A stretch of DNA of 64,000 bases. Source: Alphaproteobacteria bacterium (GTDB lineage Bacteria > Pseudomonadota > Alphaproteobacteria > Paracaedibacterales > CAIULA01). The notes under the pieces are model-generated. The model was not told the DNA's origin. It searched no databases and was given only the letters and a program-made list of their open reading frames with translations. The stretch spans positions 21,240 through 85,239 of the forward strand of contig CANJLN010000003.1 in NCBI GenBank assembly GCA_947475175.1, given 5' to 3'. The position numbers were made by a program, and so were the translations under genes. Below, piece by piece: positions 25,284 to 35,028 of this stretch (position 1 is the stretch's first letter; each line of letters starts with the position of its first letter).

Positions 25284-28200
25284 TTATTGATGTGTACGCC
25301 TAATTCTTTTTGCAAAATACGAATCAAGACGATCTTGAAGAAGCGATGAAGCGAAACCGTTACCATGTATATCGACCTGCTTAAGGTGAGGATGACGAGT
25401 GATTGCTATAAGAAAAGGGCTGGCTTCAAGTGCTTGAGGTAAATTAAGATGACTTACGTAACCTCCTCCCTCAAAAAGATTATTATTATGGAGCGTTAAA
25501 TGTTGAAGTTTTTTAGATCCACTCACAAGTTGCTGTAGTTCGCTGTCTGTTTCATTTGATAAAACGCCTCTTATCTCGTTTCCACTCAAATCAAGAAATG
25601 TGAGATTTTCGCATCTTCGGATTCCCTTCATAAGCTCTTTTAAGGCCGCTTTTTTGGAATGAGACTGGACAATCGAAAGTCTTTTTAAAAGACCAAGAGA
25701 AGCTCCACTTCCAAAAAGGGCTCGCATACTTTGAAGAGTAAGCGTTACGTCTTTTAAATGCAGTTCTTGTAAGTTGGGTACTAAGGTTTCAAGAGGTATA
25801 TGTCTTGAAGCGAATGTTAAGTTCCAACCTCGTATTGTCAGATCTTTAAGAGATGCACCTTTTTTCAATTCAGTCAGAACATTTTTACCTAATTCATCAG
25901 TCTCATCGTCGTTTGTTTCTTCCTCTAAAGGCCCTAACCTTAGTCGTTCTATTCTCCCCAACAACGTGAACAGAGAATTTGCCAGTTCAGCTGTTAGTGT
26001 ATGATGTTCAAGGTCAACTTCTTTTAACCCTTCTTCTTGGCTAACAAGTTCAAACTGACGACTTGGATCCATTCCTGCTGCTGCCGTATCAGCGGTTTTT
26101 TCAAACAAAGAAAAATCTAATCCACGTTTAAAAGCATAACGACGCATTGCAGTCCAGAATTGACTGTCCGACATAAAACGATCATCTTGTATGAGTTTAA
26201 AACAGTCGGGCAGAACAGCATTTTCAACAGTTCCTTCCTTAAACATATCAGGGTGTATTAGCCTATTTAGAAATCTTATTTCATCTCCGTTAAAATTAGC
26301 GTGAAGGTCTGGTTTATCAGCAACAAAGCGTGCCAAAGCTTCTAATCCTACGAAAGGCGCAAAAGTTGCTTTCATTGCGCATATTTGCAAACAGCCATCA
26401 ACACCTTCGACCCACTTTGCAGAGCTATGAGTGCGTTTGCAAATTTCATCATTTTCTGAAACAACGGTTTGAACATAAAGTTCTCTGACGCCTGCTTTTT
26501 CGAGAAATGGATATTTTTCTTTGGCATTATCAAGGATACCTTTTGCAATCATCATTTTTTCAGCTTTAAGCCGGGCTAGTTTGTTCTTGGCAGCATAAGG
26601 AAGCTCATTAACAGTGTCTACATCTAGATCATAGTCACCTTGATAGGAAAGCCCATCTCCTGGAACAAAAATAGCAGCTGTCCAATCGTTAAAGCAGGAC
26701 ACCATGCCACCATGTTCACCAACAAGACCAAAAAAGCTATGGTTTTCTTTTGGCAAAGAACATTGACTGATATCAACCAAAGCGAGACATCTTAAGAAAA
26801 CTCTTTTGGCATTCGGCACTGTCAGGGGTGGGCTTGGCACAGATCGTTTAAGAAGCCATGCTAAATGTGAATTATTATGCCAAGCTGCATTGATAAGGTA
26901 TCTCGCATATATTGGCTGCTGACTTCTTCCATTAATCTCAAACCCTCCTCTGAGCAGAGGTTTTATGTTGCCGACTTCGTAGCCTGTTATGACTTCAACA
27001 TTATGCAAGCGCAGTAAATGTTCTAGAACAACACCCATGCCAACAGGTTGAAACCCGTGCTCGGTTGTACGAATTCCAGCGGCAAAATGATGATCTAAAC
27101 TCATATTTCTGAGCTCTTCTTCTGTCAGCTCATGGAAAATGGGAGAAGCTCCAAATAATAATTCTTGAGCATTAACAGGATCTTCAAATTGGCTTAAATA
27201 TTGCTGATAGCGTTCATTCAAGAAAGCGTGATGAGCTATTAAGTCTTTTTCAGAGAGAGTACTGCCATCTCGACTTGCTTTTGCCAACAAAAAGTCATTT
27301 ATCTCTTCTGTTGTTAGCATTCGGCTTGTTTTAAACATTTGTTCCCAGAGTACTGAACCATACAGACACTGAGCTGCAGTTGTTCTATCTTGGGTATATT
27401 CTCCGCCTCTATGCTGTCGAGCAACAATCATCGAAGCTCCTGTCAAGATATTATCTCTTTCCTCAATAATACTAATTTTCCCAGCGTGTATTTTGCCCTG
27501 CGCCTTAGCTTTGGCCACAGAAAGTGCTGTCATAACGCCAGATAATCCTCCCCCGACAACAAGAAAATCAGGCTGACCTTTTGTGTGAGTGCGTAGATGG
27601 TGAAGGGTCCTTTCTTCTTCGTCTGTCAAAGGCAGAACAAGAGGAGATCTATCTTTTAAAATTCTCTGTGCTGTCACGCAGCTCTTTTCAGCAGCCAATT
27701 TGAGCCAGTAAATTTCATGTTCTGTAGAGGGGCTTAAACCGAACATACCATGTCGAAACCATGCAGCTAGGGAGAGAGCAGCCCCTTCAAAATTTGTAAG
27801 AGAAAGTTCTCTGACTTCACTTTTAAGACGCTCTTTCTCTTCACTGCCGAGATCACTGAGTCTGTCTAATAATTGTTCAACCTTCAGGTACGTAGTGAGA
27901 GCTTCTTCTACTTGAGATAGTCTTGAAGAGCGAAAAGGAACAAGTGCTCCTTCAGAACGATCAATCAACGAAGACCTAATCCATCGTGATGTTAAATGAT
28001 GATTAATGATCGTTACATAAAACCAGGGTATGCTTGATCCTGAATTTGCTGATTTAAAGAAACACTCAAGCGCTTTTGTTAAACTTATTGTCCCTTCAGA
28101 ACCGCCCCATAAATGATGAAAACCTAATTCATATAACGCTAATCTCTTTTGCAAAGCACTGGATGTTATTACGATTTTCTCATAAGCACTTTCAACTGCT

Positions 28201-29591
28201 GGAAACTTTCCTTGCATGCGCGTTCCAGGTATACGCCAAACAGTTCTTTTTCTACGTGGAGAATCTTCTTCCATCTTACCGAGAGCGTTTAAAAACAAAC
28301 CCATTGCTTCTTCAAAATAACGAGGATTGTCTTGATTGTCTCCCTCTTCGACCAGTAAACGTGCCAATAAAATTTGTGGAATTGTGCCATATCTTTCTAA
28401 GATCTCTGGAGAGTTAACAAGACCTCGGCTCATAGCAATTAGTTTCTTAAGCGATTCTTTTGGCCATAAATCTGCTACACTTAAGCAACAAAGACGATAA
28501 ACATCGTTTAAATCACCATGATACTCCGCTGAAATATTTAACCAATACAGAGCATCTTTAGTGGATTGAGGAAAGCCATTTTGGCCAAAACTATAGCTGC
28601 TGGCAAGAAAATGAGAGACCTCTTTTCTTTTTGAAGGATTATGCTCATAGACAGCTTTTAATAAAGGAGGTAGCAGGGAAGGGTTTTTCTTTAACAATTG
28701 ATTGGCGACATAAAAAGCGGTCCGTCCCAAACCTTTTTTTTGCTCTTTGTGAACAAACAGATAAGGATCAACTTCTATTAATTGAGAAAAATACCAAATG
28801 GATTTTTCTTTTTGAGATTCTCTTTCACATTTTCTTCCAAGATCAAAATAAGCTTTAGAAACCCCTCGTGCTGCGGCGTGTTTATACAAATCCTCTATAA
28901 AATTTCCATTTAATTTGTAACATGAGCGCGCGAGCTTATAAATTCCCCTAGGGTTTTTGTACTGAGCTGCTTTGAAATGGTGCGTCATGGCTCGCTTAAG
29001 ATGCACTTTTTTATCAAGCTTGCCAATAAAAGTATATCCTTCAATGCAACCTTGATCGACAGCTGCTTGTGCATACTGAGCTGCCAATGAAGCATCTTTC
29101 TTTTGATGGTAAATCGCTAAAGAAAGGTTTAAAAGAGGATCCATGATTTCTTCGAATTCATCTATCGCTCCCAGTTTTTCTCCAAGAAGAGTAAAAAAAA
29201 TTGACAGATATGATTCATATTCTGGAGCGAGAGAATTTTTTATGGTCACTCCTTTCTTGGTGTAATATTTCATCATCAAAACACAAGCATGTGCTGATTG
29301 AGTTGTCTTTGCCTTTAAAGCAATTAACGCTCTCTGATCTCCGTATTTGGCTCGCTTATACAAAGACTCTGTCTCTTCAACGGTTTTAGAAATACGCCTA
29401 GAGGTTTCTGTGTCAATTGCTGGAGATTCTTGAGGAGATAGCTGGTAAGAAATTCTTATACGTTCTAAGAGTGATTCAAGCGGGGTAACCCTTGAAAAGA
29501 TTATATCACTGAGATCTGTTGGGGTGCAGGAATAAGAAATTGAGGCATGAAGAAAAAAACAGCATAAAAATAAAAACTGCTTTTTATTCAT
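25284..29591 (-). CDS. giant exported protein: Sel1/TPR-like repeats - FAD-dependent oxidoreductase - leucine-rich repeats
   Basis: The product is 1435 aa with three parts. A signal peptide is at 1-20 (QFLFLCCFFLHASISY). Residues ~80-650 are helical pairs of Sel1/TPR type, for example ARSCYKLNG, KHAAARGVSKAYFDLG, DALYWLNISAEYHGD and IYWLKLAAEKSCVTAQ. Residues ~674-1085 are a Rossmann FAD domain of the DAO/GR2 type, with FLVVGGGLSGVMTAL (Gly680-682, Gly685), an Glu-ending beta-2 (SIIEE), and a late GVDGCLQICAMKATFAPFVGLEAL. Residues ~1245-1415 are irregular leucine-rich repeats (LQELHLKDVTL, LTFLDLSGNEI, LQHLTLHNNNL). Its ATG overlaps the stop of the upstream gene by four bases. The domain assignments rest on motifs, and the combined function is unknown. 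Confidence 0.85.
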   Translation of the reverse strand: MNKKQFLFLCCFFLHASISYSCTPTDLSDIIFSRVTPLESLLERIRISYQLSPQESPAIDTETSRRISKTVEETESLYKRAKYGDQRALIALKAKTTQSAHACVLMMKYYTKKGVTIKNSLAPEYESYLSIFFTLLGEKLGAIDEFEEIMDPLLNLSLAIYHQKKDASLAAQYAQAAVDQGCIEGYTFIGKLDKKVHLKRAMTHHFKAAQYKNPRGIYKLARSCYKLNGNFIEDLYKHAAARGVSKAYFDLGRKCERESQKEKSIWYFSQLIEVDPYLFVHKEQKKGLGRTAFYVANQLLKKNPSLLPPLLKAVYEHNPSKRKEVSHFLASSYSFGQNGFPQSTKDALYWLNISAEYHGDLNDVYRLCCLSVADLWPKESLKKLIAMSRGLVNSPEILERYGTIPQILLARLLVEEGDNQDNPRYFEEAMGLFLNALGKMEEDSPRRKRTVWRIPGTRMQGKFPAVESAYEKIVITSSALQKRLALYELGFHHLWGGSEGTISLTKALECFFKSANSGSSIPWFYVTIINHHLTSRWIRSSLIDRSEGALVPFRSSRLSQVEEALTTYLKVEQLLDRLSDLGSEEKERLKSEVRELSLTNFEGAALSLAAWFRHGMFGLSPSTEHEIYWLKLAAEKSCVTAQRILKDRSPLVLPLTDEEERTLHHLRTHTKGQPDFLVVGGGLSGVMTALSVAKAKAQGKIHAGKISIIEERDNILTGASMIVARQHRGGEYTQDRTTAAQCLYGSVLWEQMFKTSRMLTTEEINDFLLAKASRDGSTLSEKDLIAHHAFLNERYQQYLSQFEDPVNAQELLFGASPIFHELTEEELRNMSLDHHFAAGIRTTEHGFQPVGMGVVLEHLLRLHNVEVITGYEVGNIKPLLRGGFEINGRSQQPIYARYLINAAWHNNSHLAWLLKRSVPSPPLTVPNAKRVFLRCLALVDISQCSLPKENHSFFGLVGEHGGMVSCFNDWTAAIFVPGDGLSYQGDYDLDVDTVNELPYAAKNKLARLKAEKMMIAKGILDNAKEKYPFLEKAGVRELYVQTVVSENDEICKRTHSSAKWVEGVDGCLQICAMKATFAPFVGLEALARFVADKPDLHANFNGDEIRFLNRLIHPDMFKEGTVENAVLPDCFKLIQDDRFMSDSQFWTAMRRYAFKRGLDFSLFEKTADTAAAGMDPSRQFELVSQEEGLKEVDLEHHTLTAELANSLFTLLGRIERLRLGPLEEETNDDETDELGKNVLTELKKGASLKDLTIRGWNLTFASRHIPLETLVPNLQELHLKDVTLTLQSMRALFGSGASLGLLKRLSIVQSHSKKAALKELMKGIRRCENLTFLDLSGNEIRGVLSNETDSELQQLVSGSKKLQHLTLHNNNLFEGGGYVSHLNLPQALEASPFLIAITRHPHLKQVDIHGNGFASSLLQDRLDSYFAKRIRRTHQ

Positions 29592-30154
29592 CTACAGAAG
29601 GTTTCTTTTTCGCAAGTAAGAAGTTCGTGTTGAATAAGTAAATTGCGCCAGTAAAGCTGCACCTCTAGTATGTTTTCCTTGTATAGAAAGAGGTCGGAAT
29701 AAGCACTTAGATAAAGCGCTGCTTTCTCATTATCTATTTCAGGACCTGTTCTTCCCATTTTATGGAGTATAGCAACTGCTAATTTTGCGAAACAATTTTC
29801 TTTGCCTGCTTTTATTTGAAGAGAATTCGCTGAAAATCTACATGATTTAGAGGCTTGTTCAAACAAGACTTTTACCTCAGCAGCATTTAATGCAATTGTT
29901 GCTATTATAACAGGAGGTGCTTCAAATAATGACGGTGGACTGACCGTACTATCCTGGCTGTTTGGAAAAGAAGAATTTCCTCTTGCCATGAGAGGGGTGC
30001 CTCCATCCACAGGGGTGCTATTTGCAGACCTGTTTCCTATGGCTACACTTGTTAAGAGGTAATAATCCGTCGGAGGATTGTTAAGATCGCCAGCCGCTGC
30101 TAATTTAACAGAAGCCATAGAACAGAAAACACCAATTAATAAGATCAAGAACAT
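29588..30154 (-). CDS. exported protein of unknown function, coupled to the giant protein gene
   Basis: The product (188 aa) starts with a signal peptide (FLILLIGVFCSMASVKLAAAG). A Ser/Pro/Asn-rich low-complexity stretch (~25-80) follows, then a helical domain with four Cys (SCRFSA, ENCFAK, LTCEKETFCR). It lies first in a two-gene operon with an ATGA overlap to the 1435-aa gene, so it may be a partner or chaperone of that protein. A ribosome site (AAGG) is six bases upstream of its ATG. No family recognised. Confidence 0.72.
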   Translation of the reverse strand: MFLILLIGVFCSMASVKLAAAGDLNNPPTDYYLLTSVAIGNRSANSTPVDGGTPLMARGNSSFPNSQDSTVSPPSLFEAPPVIIATIALNAAEVKVLFEQASKSCRFSANSLQIKAGKENCFAKLAVAILHKMGRTGPEIDNEKAALYLSAYSDLFLYKENILEVQLYWRNLLIQHELLTCEKETFCR

Positions 30155-30298
30155 GGCAGCCTTAGGAAAATCATATGCATTTCAACTCTTGATAGAATTA
30201 ACCGGAATTATGTTGTTTTCTAGGTGAATTATTTTGTTTATTTCTAATTGTATTTTTTCTGTAGCTGCCAAACTTAATGTGGGGAGGAATATATCCTA

Positions 30299-30326
30299 GA
30301 TCCTCGGAACAAGTCCGAGGATGACA
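30299..30326. repeat. palindromic repeat family A, copy 10
   Basis: Single copy in the 477-base gap between the 188-aa gene and the oxidoreductase gene. Confidence 0.9.
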
Positions 30327-30431
30327 GTCGGGGGTGCTTTGAGGATGGTAAAAGTAGTGTCTTGGAATGAGGAAGAGCGGGTTTGGAAAACTCATTCTTG
30401 CAATTTAATTAAAAATTAGTTGAAATTATTA

Positions 30432-30460
30432 ATACTTTTCAACTACAAGTTGAAAAGTAT
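30432..30460. promoter_or_regulatory. perfect 13-bp inverted repeat
   Basis: ATACTTTTCAACT and AGTTGAAAAGTAT surround ACA. No T run follows, so it resembles an operator or RNA hairpin rather than a terminator. It lies between divergent promoters of the exported-protein operon and the oxidoreductase gene at 30632, about 170 bases upstream of the latter. Confidence 0.45.
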
Positions 30461-30631
30461 GGAGGTCGTTTTGTTAATAATGGCTCTATCTCTCATTTTT
30501 ATATTTACAACCAGTAGAAAAATTTCAACCCATGCGTATTGAGGGTGGCAGTAATTCCCCTTGCGCATGGCGACGTATTTGCGCTACAAATTCATTCATA
30601 AATAAAAATCTTCTAAATTTTTCGAAAAAAA

Positions 30632-31618
30632 ATGCTTAATTTAGGGATACTCTCTACTGCAAAAATAAATCAAAACGCAATTATGTTGCCTGTGGCGAAG
30701 CGTTCAGATGTGATAGTAAGAGCAGTTGCCTCACGCGATCAAAAAAGAGCTGATGTTTTTGCAAAAAAGTTTCGTATACCGCACGCTTATGAAGGTTATG
30801 AAAGACTTTTGGAAGATGAGTCTATAGACGCTGTTTATATATCAACGCCAAATGCCCTCCATGTGCCTTGGGTGGAGAAAGCGTTGACTTATGGGAAGCA
30901 TGTTTTGTGTGAAAAACCTTTGTCTCCAACGCAAGAAGAAGCAACAAGGTTGGCGAAATTAGCTGACAAAAAAGGGCTTTTGTTGATGGAAGCTCTGCAC
31001 TATTCCTATCATCCGTTTGTTAAAAGTCTTATGGAAGATTTGCGTGAAGGAAAGCTTGGTCGGATAGAAAAAGTCTCAATGAATCTGGGTTTTTCTTTGC
31101 CGCCAGATGGTGATATTCGCTATCAACCAAGCTTGATGGGTGGGGCATTTATGCATATGGGTTGTTATTGTATCCATTTTGTTCAGCATATATTAGACCA
31201 GCCTTTAGACGTTCAGAGTATTAATGCGGAACGCACCAATGAAGATACGGCGGATGTTTTATGTAAGGGAATTCTTAAGGTCCCCAATCATGAAGGTGAG
31301 TTTTCGTTTAAAGTCAGCCTAAAAGACAAAACACTTAATTCATATATTGAAATTGAGGGTGAGAAAGGCAGACTCGTGATTTATGATCCTTTTAATCCCG
31401 TTCTGGCAAGAAACACAGACTGCATTGATACTGTTCGAATTAAGTCTGACAACCCGTTTTTTGCATCAAAGAAATTGTCTGAGTTTGGGCGGAGCACTTA
31501 TGATTTTCAACTAGAAGAGTTTTTGAAGGCTCTTTCGAAAGATGATTTGACACCCAGAATGGATATCAGAAATAGTGCCGTGATAGAGCAGGGGCGTCAT
31601 CTGCTGAGAGCAGCGTGA
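30632..31618 (+). CDS. Gfo/Idh/MocA-family NAD(P)-dependent oxidoreductase
   Basis: The product (328 aa) has an N-terminal Rossmann fold (LNLGILSTAKINQ) with VASRDQKRADVFAKKF. The family motif EKPLSPT follows after HVLCE (Lys of the catalytic site). The C-terminal alpha/beta domain contains GGAFMHMGCYCIHF, with a Gly-His-like motif position. It resembles the dihydrodiol-dehydrogenase/xylose-dehydrogenase branch. The substrate is unknown, probably a sugar or inositol. It stands alone, 6 bases from the convergent transporter end. Confidence 0.88.
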   Translation: MLNLGILSTAKINQNAIMLPVAKRSDVIVRAVASRDQKRADVFAKKFRIPHAYEGYERLLEDESIDAVYISTPNALHVPWVEKALTYGKHVLCEKPLSPTQEEATRLAKLADKKGLLLMEALHYSYHPFVKSLMEDLREGKLGRIEKVSMNLGFSLPPDGDIRYQPSLMGGAFMHMGCYCIHFVQHILDQPLDVQSINAERTNEDTADVLCKGILKVPNHEGEFSFKVSLKDKTLNSYIEIEGEKGRLVIYDPFNPVLARNTDCIDTVRIKSDNPFFASKKLSEFGRSTYDFQLEEFLKALSKDDLTPRMDIRNSAVIEQGRHLLRAA

Positions 31619-31624
31619 AATTTT

Positions 31625-32881
31625 TCACGGAAAGAAATTACGCTGCCTTTTTGCATCATGAAAATTGATAAAAGCATAAAGTGCAGTGCCGATGATTGTT
31701 GCAAAAAACATCATATAATATGCCGGGATAAAAAGGTTGCCTGTTTGATCAATCAGATAAATTAAAATAGCGGGCGTTGTCGCGCCAGCGATGCACATAC
31801 CAATACTAAAGCTTAATGATGTTCCTGTATAACGTTCATGAGGAGGGAAAAGCGTTAACATGAAAGCATGGCCAGGTCCTAAATAGCTACCGCATAAAAG
31901 TCCAAGCAGGATTTGCCCTAAAATAAGGGATGCGTGTGAGTGTACCTGCTGTAAAAGAAAGAAAACAATACCGCTTAATACAGTGATCAGAAAAATGGGG
32001 AGACATAAAGCGCGCTTTATACCGATACGATCACTGAGTGCACCAAACGCGATGCATGATAGCATGAAAGACGTTAACCCATAGGTATTGTAAGAGGTGC
32101 TTTCTGCCAACGATAGGTTGAGAAAGCGTGATAAATAAATATTTAAAAATCCAAAAACTATATAAAACAAAACACCCGTCACAAAGGCATAGACAATATT
32201 CAATCCAAACTCTATGCGGCGGTCGCTAAAAATCGCCTGAACTTTATGTTCTGATTGAGCTTTAATAAAAACAGATGTTTCTTGAAAATTTTTACGCACG
32301 ATATACGCTATAAACCCAATACATCCACCCATCAAAAAAGGAACACGCCAGGCCCAACTTGGCATGTCTGGTTTTAATACAATCGAACCAGCAACGTTAG
32401 CAAGTAATGCCCCAACAATCGCAGACCCAACAATAATGCCACTGACAAGCCCTGCATGTTTGCCGCCATCATGTTCTATCGCAAAAATAGCCGCACCGTT
32501 ATATTCTCCCCCTGTGCAAAGCCCCTGAAAGAAACGGCAACACACCAGAATAATGGGAGCTGTAAGACCTATTTGGGCGTAGCCAGGTAATATAGCGATG
32601 ATAAATGTTGGAACCGCCATTAATCCAACTGTTAATGACAAAGCTTTTTTTCTGCCCCATCGATCGCCCACATAACCAAATAAATAGGCCCCAAATGGAC
32701 GCCCGAGAAAGCCTGCGCCAAAAGTAAACAGTCCAGCAAAAATAGCTAAAGACTGATCTATGTGTGGGAAAAACATAGTTGATAATACGGGGATAAAAAC
32801 AGCACAGATCGTAAAATCATAGAACTCTAAGGCATTGCCCAAGGAAGAAAGCAACACGATTTTAATAATATTTGGCTTCAT
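31625..32881 (-). CDS. MFS transporter, metabolite:H+ symporter (ProP/MHS-like)
   Basis: The product (418 aa) is a 12-TM symporter. The start SLGNALEFYDFTICAVF is typical of the MHS family (G-x-x-E-x-Y/F-D), which imports proline/betaine, citrate, shikimate or 2-oxoglutarate. The loop motif GYVGDRWGRKKAL and an FQGLCTGGEYNGAAIFAIEH segment strongly support MHS. In intracellular relatives such carriers import host metabolites. The substrate is not inferable. Confidence 0.88.
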   Translation of the reverse strand: MKPNIIKIVLLSSLGNALEFYDFTICAVFIPVLSTMFFPHIDQSLAIFAGLFTFGAGFLGRPFGAYLFGYVGDRWGRKKALSLTVGLMAVPTFIIAILPGYAQIGLTAPIILVCCRFFQGLCTGGEYNGAAIFAIEHDGGKHAGLVSGIIVGSAIVGALLANVAGSIVLKPDMPSWAWRVPFLMGGCIGFIAYIVRKNFQETSVFIKAQSEHKVQAIFSDRRIEFGLNIVYAFVTGVLFYIVFGFLNIYLSRFLNLSLAESTSYNTYGLTSFMLSCIAFGALSDRIGIKRALCLPIFLITVLSGIVFFLLQQVHSHASLILGQILLGLLCGSYLGPGHAFMLTLFPPHERYTGTSLSFSIGMCIAGATTPAILIYLIDQTGNLFIPAYYMMFFATIIGTALYAFINFHDAKRQRNFFP

Positions 32882-32969
32882 AAACGGTAATATCTCCTGG
32901 GGGGAATTGCTCTTAATTTGTTATACATACCAGTTCGTAAATCCTGGTAAAAGTCTTTTTAAGTAATCT

Positions 32970-33563
32970 CTATGATGTTGGTAAAAGAGTCTCAAGAATT
33001 GTTCCTAGGTGTTCTTTTAATTCAGTTGTCAGCCGTGTGTGGAAGGCAGGATCATTTTTTTCTACATAATCAAGAAGCCGTTGATGAGTTATGTGCTTAG
33101 CAAGCCTTTCAGCGTTTCGACCAATAATAACTTCTAAAAGTGGAATCTCCCTTTCAAGACGTTTTATATTCCAGGTAGCATCATGAATGCGACGAACTGT
33201 TTTTTCAGTATCTCCTTCTGTCACTTTCAAGATACATCCTGTTTGAGTCGTTGATAGGCTTATCAAACTCTTTTCTTGCTCTCTTAACAAAGTTCTTGAA
33301 CATACATAACTATCTAGATCTTCTCGAGTTTTACAAAGCTTTCTTTGAACACCTGACAAGAGAACGCTCGACTTTTCAGAAAAAAGAGATTGTTCCGCAG
33401 GCTCTAAAGACACGTGTAGTTTTGACTGTTTACGTTTTGAAAGGGCTTTTATGTGTGCGCCAAGAGCAGTGAAAACTCCTTCTTCAATAGGCTGCGTTGC
33501 TGAGTAGATGGGATTTTCTAGAAAGAAAAACACAAAAAATATGAATAAAAATTTCTTTTTCAT
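32970..33563 (-). CDS. exported protein of unknown function (197 aa)
   Basis: From ATG 33563 the product begins with a signal peptide (KKKFLFIFFVFFFLENPIYSA). The mature part is basic and helical, with two central Cys residues (RKLCKTREDL, SYVCSRT) that could form a disulfide and a third later. It contains heptad-like helices near the C-terminus. An upstream in-frame ATG at 33599 would bury the signal. No family recognised. Single gene, upstream of a family B repeat pair. Confidence 0.68.
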   Translation of the reverse strand: MKKKFLFIFFVFFFLENPIYSATQPIEEGVFTALGAHIKALSKRKQSKLHVSLEPAEQSLFSEKSSVLLSGVQRKLCKTREDLDSYVCSRTLLREQEKSLISLSTTQTGCILKVTEGDTEKTVRRIHDATWNIKRLEREIPLLEVIIGRNAERLAKHITHQRLLDYVEKNDPAFHTRLTTELKEHLGTILETLLPTS

Positions 33564-33662
33564 TGAAGTACGCGTAAAATTAAAAGTGTTTCTTAACACA
33601 TAGCATATTTTTATTTATTTTCAACTCAAATGTATACCCAAGGAAATGAAAATGCCTGTTTT

Positions 33663-33734
33663 CTGGATCGCCACGCTTCGCTCGCGATGACGGCGGGGCG
33701 TCATTGCGAGGAGCATAGCGACGTGGCAATCCAG
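33663..33734. repeat. family B repeat, inverted pair
   Basis: The left arm (CTGGATCGCCACG ... GATGACG) and right arm (CGTCATTGCGAGG ... GCAATCCAG) are inverted copies separated by about 6 bases. They form a long potential hairpin in the gap between two genes. Confidence 0.85.
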
Positions 33735-33816
33735 AGATCTTGATAATGTCTTGGGTATAGTTGTCTTCAAAAAATCTCCCTCTTGTTCCCCTTTCTTTGG
33801 CATGCTCTAATTACAT

Positions 33817-35028
33817 ATGCCTCTTTTTCATTATCATGCTTTAACCAAACACGGACACTCTCAAACAGGGGATTGGTTTGGTGCGTCTGTAAAGGATCTC
33901 TATCAGCATCTCAGCCAGCATCAACTTCGGCTGCTGTCTAGCCGGATTATTAACACAAACTCTAATCTATCTATCTTCTCAAAAAAGATATCCCTTGATA
34001 CGTTGATTGATTTTTGTATCCATATGGATCAACTTCATAAAGTAAAGATGCCTCTACCAGAGTCAATGTTGGCTTTAGCCACAACGACACCTTCTAGATC
34101 TTTTAAAGTTATTTTATACAAACTTCATGAAAGCATTATTCAAGGCTCCTTGCTATCTGATGCTTGCGCAAAACATCCAAGAGTTTTTGACTCTATTTTT
34201 ATCCAATGTCTAAACATCGCTGAAAAAACGGGTGATTTAAGTCAGGCTTTTCAGGATCTTGAAACGCATCTGAAATGGAAACAGACCCACCAACAGCAAC
34301 TTAAATCTTCTTTGCGTTATCCAATGATGTTGTTTGCGTTATTAATAGGCTTGATTGGGTTTATGGCTGTTTTTGTTACCCCTCATCTTCAAGATTTTCT
34401 TCAGATTTTGAACGTAAACGATACACCATTGGCTCTTAAATCTCTTGTAAGCTTATGCCATTATCTGCAGAACTACGGCTCCATAAGTTTTCTCATTCTA
34501 ACAGGCATAATTTTCATGGGCATTGTTTCATGCAGAATCTCCCTTAAGTTTCGCGAATTGTGGCAAAAACTTTATCTTTTAATTCCAGGATTGGGTCTGT
34601 TAAAAAAGCGGCTGATTATAACTGATTTCATTCACAGTTTGTCTTTGCTTTTGGGGCAAAAACTTGAACTTATCTCAAGTATCGAAAAATCAGCTGAAAC
34701 AATTCCTCTTTTACCTATACGGAAAAAATTAATCGCAATCCCAGTATCAATTAAAAAAGGGTATCTTCTCTCGCACGCTTGTCTTGACACAAAAATGTTT
34801 AAACCCCTTGTTATTCGGCTTATTCAATTGGGTGAAGAATCGGGTAATCTTTCAATTCTCTTGAAAGAAACGGCCGAATTTGAAAAAAGAAATACACTTA
34901 GGCAACTTCAAGCACTATTAGCCTGGACGGAGCCATTTTTGCTCATTATCATGGGTATAATAATGATGTGGATTGTAGCAGCAACGGTGGTACCGCTTTA
35001 TGACAATTTGGCAGTCTTTGACCTATAG
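33817..35028 (+). CDS. type II secretion/pilus assembly inner-membrane protein GspF/PilC family
   Basis: The product (403 aa) has the GspF opening PLFHYHALTKHGHSQTGDW and two GspF domains, at about 65-190 and 270-395. Each carries the family pattern (GDLSQAFQDLE, GNLSILLKETAEFE). Three membrane segments are visible (LLIGLIGFMAVFV, SFLILTGIIFMGIVS and PFLLIIMGIIMMWIVAATVVPLYD). It is the platform protein of a pseudopilus/type IV pilus machine. It starts a four-gene cluster; the next gene overlaps by 29 bases. No ATPase (GspE/PilB) or pilin gene is nearby. Confidence 0.9.
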   Translation: MPLFHYHALTKHGHSQTGDWFGASVKDLYQHLSQHQLRLLSSRIINTNSNLSIFSKKISLDTLIDFCIHMDQLHKVKMPLPESMLALATTTPSRSFKVILYKLHESIIQGSLLSDACAKHPRVFDSIFIQCLNIAEKTGDLSQAFQDLETHLKWKQTHQQQLKSSLRYPMMLFALLIGLIGFMAVFVTPHLQDFLQILNVNDTPLALKSLVSLCHYLQNYGSISFLILTGIIFMGIVSCRISLKFRELWQKLYLLIPGLGLLKKRLIITDFIHSLSLLLGQKLELISSIEKSAETIPLLPIRKKLIAIPVSIKKGYLLSHACLDTKMFKPLVIRLIQLGEESGNLSILLKETAEFEKRNTLRQLQALLAWTEPFLLIIMGIIMMWIVAATVVPLYDNLAVFDL

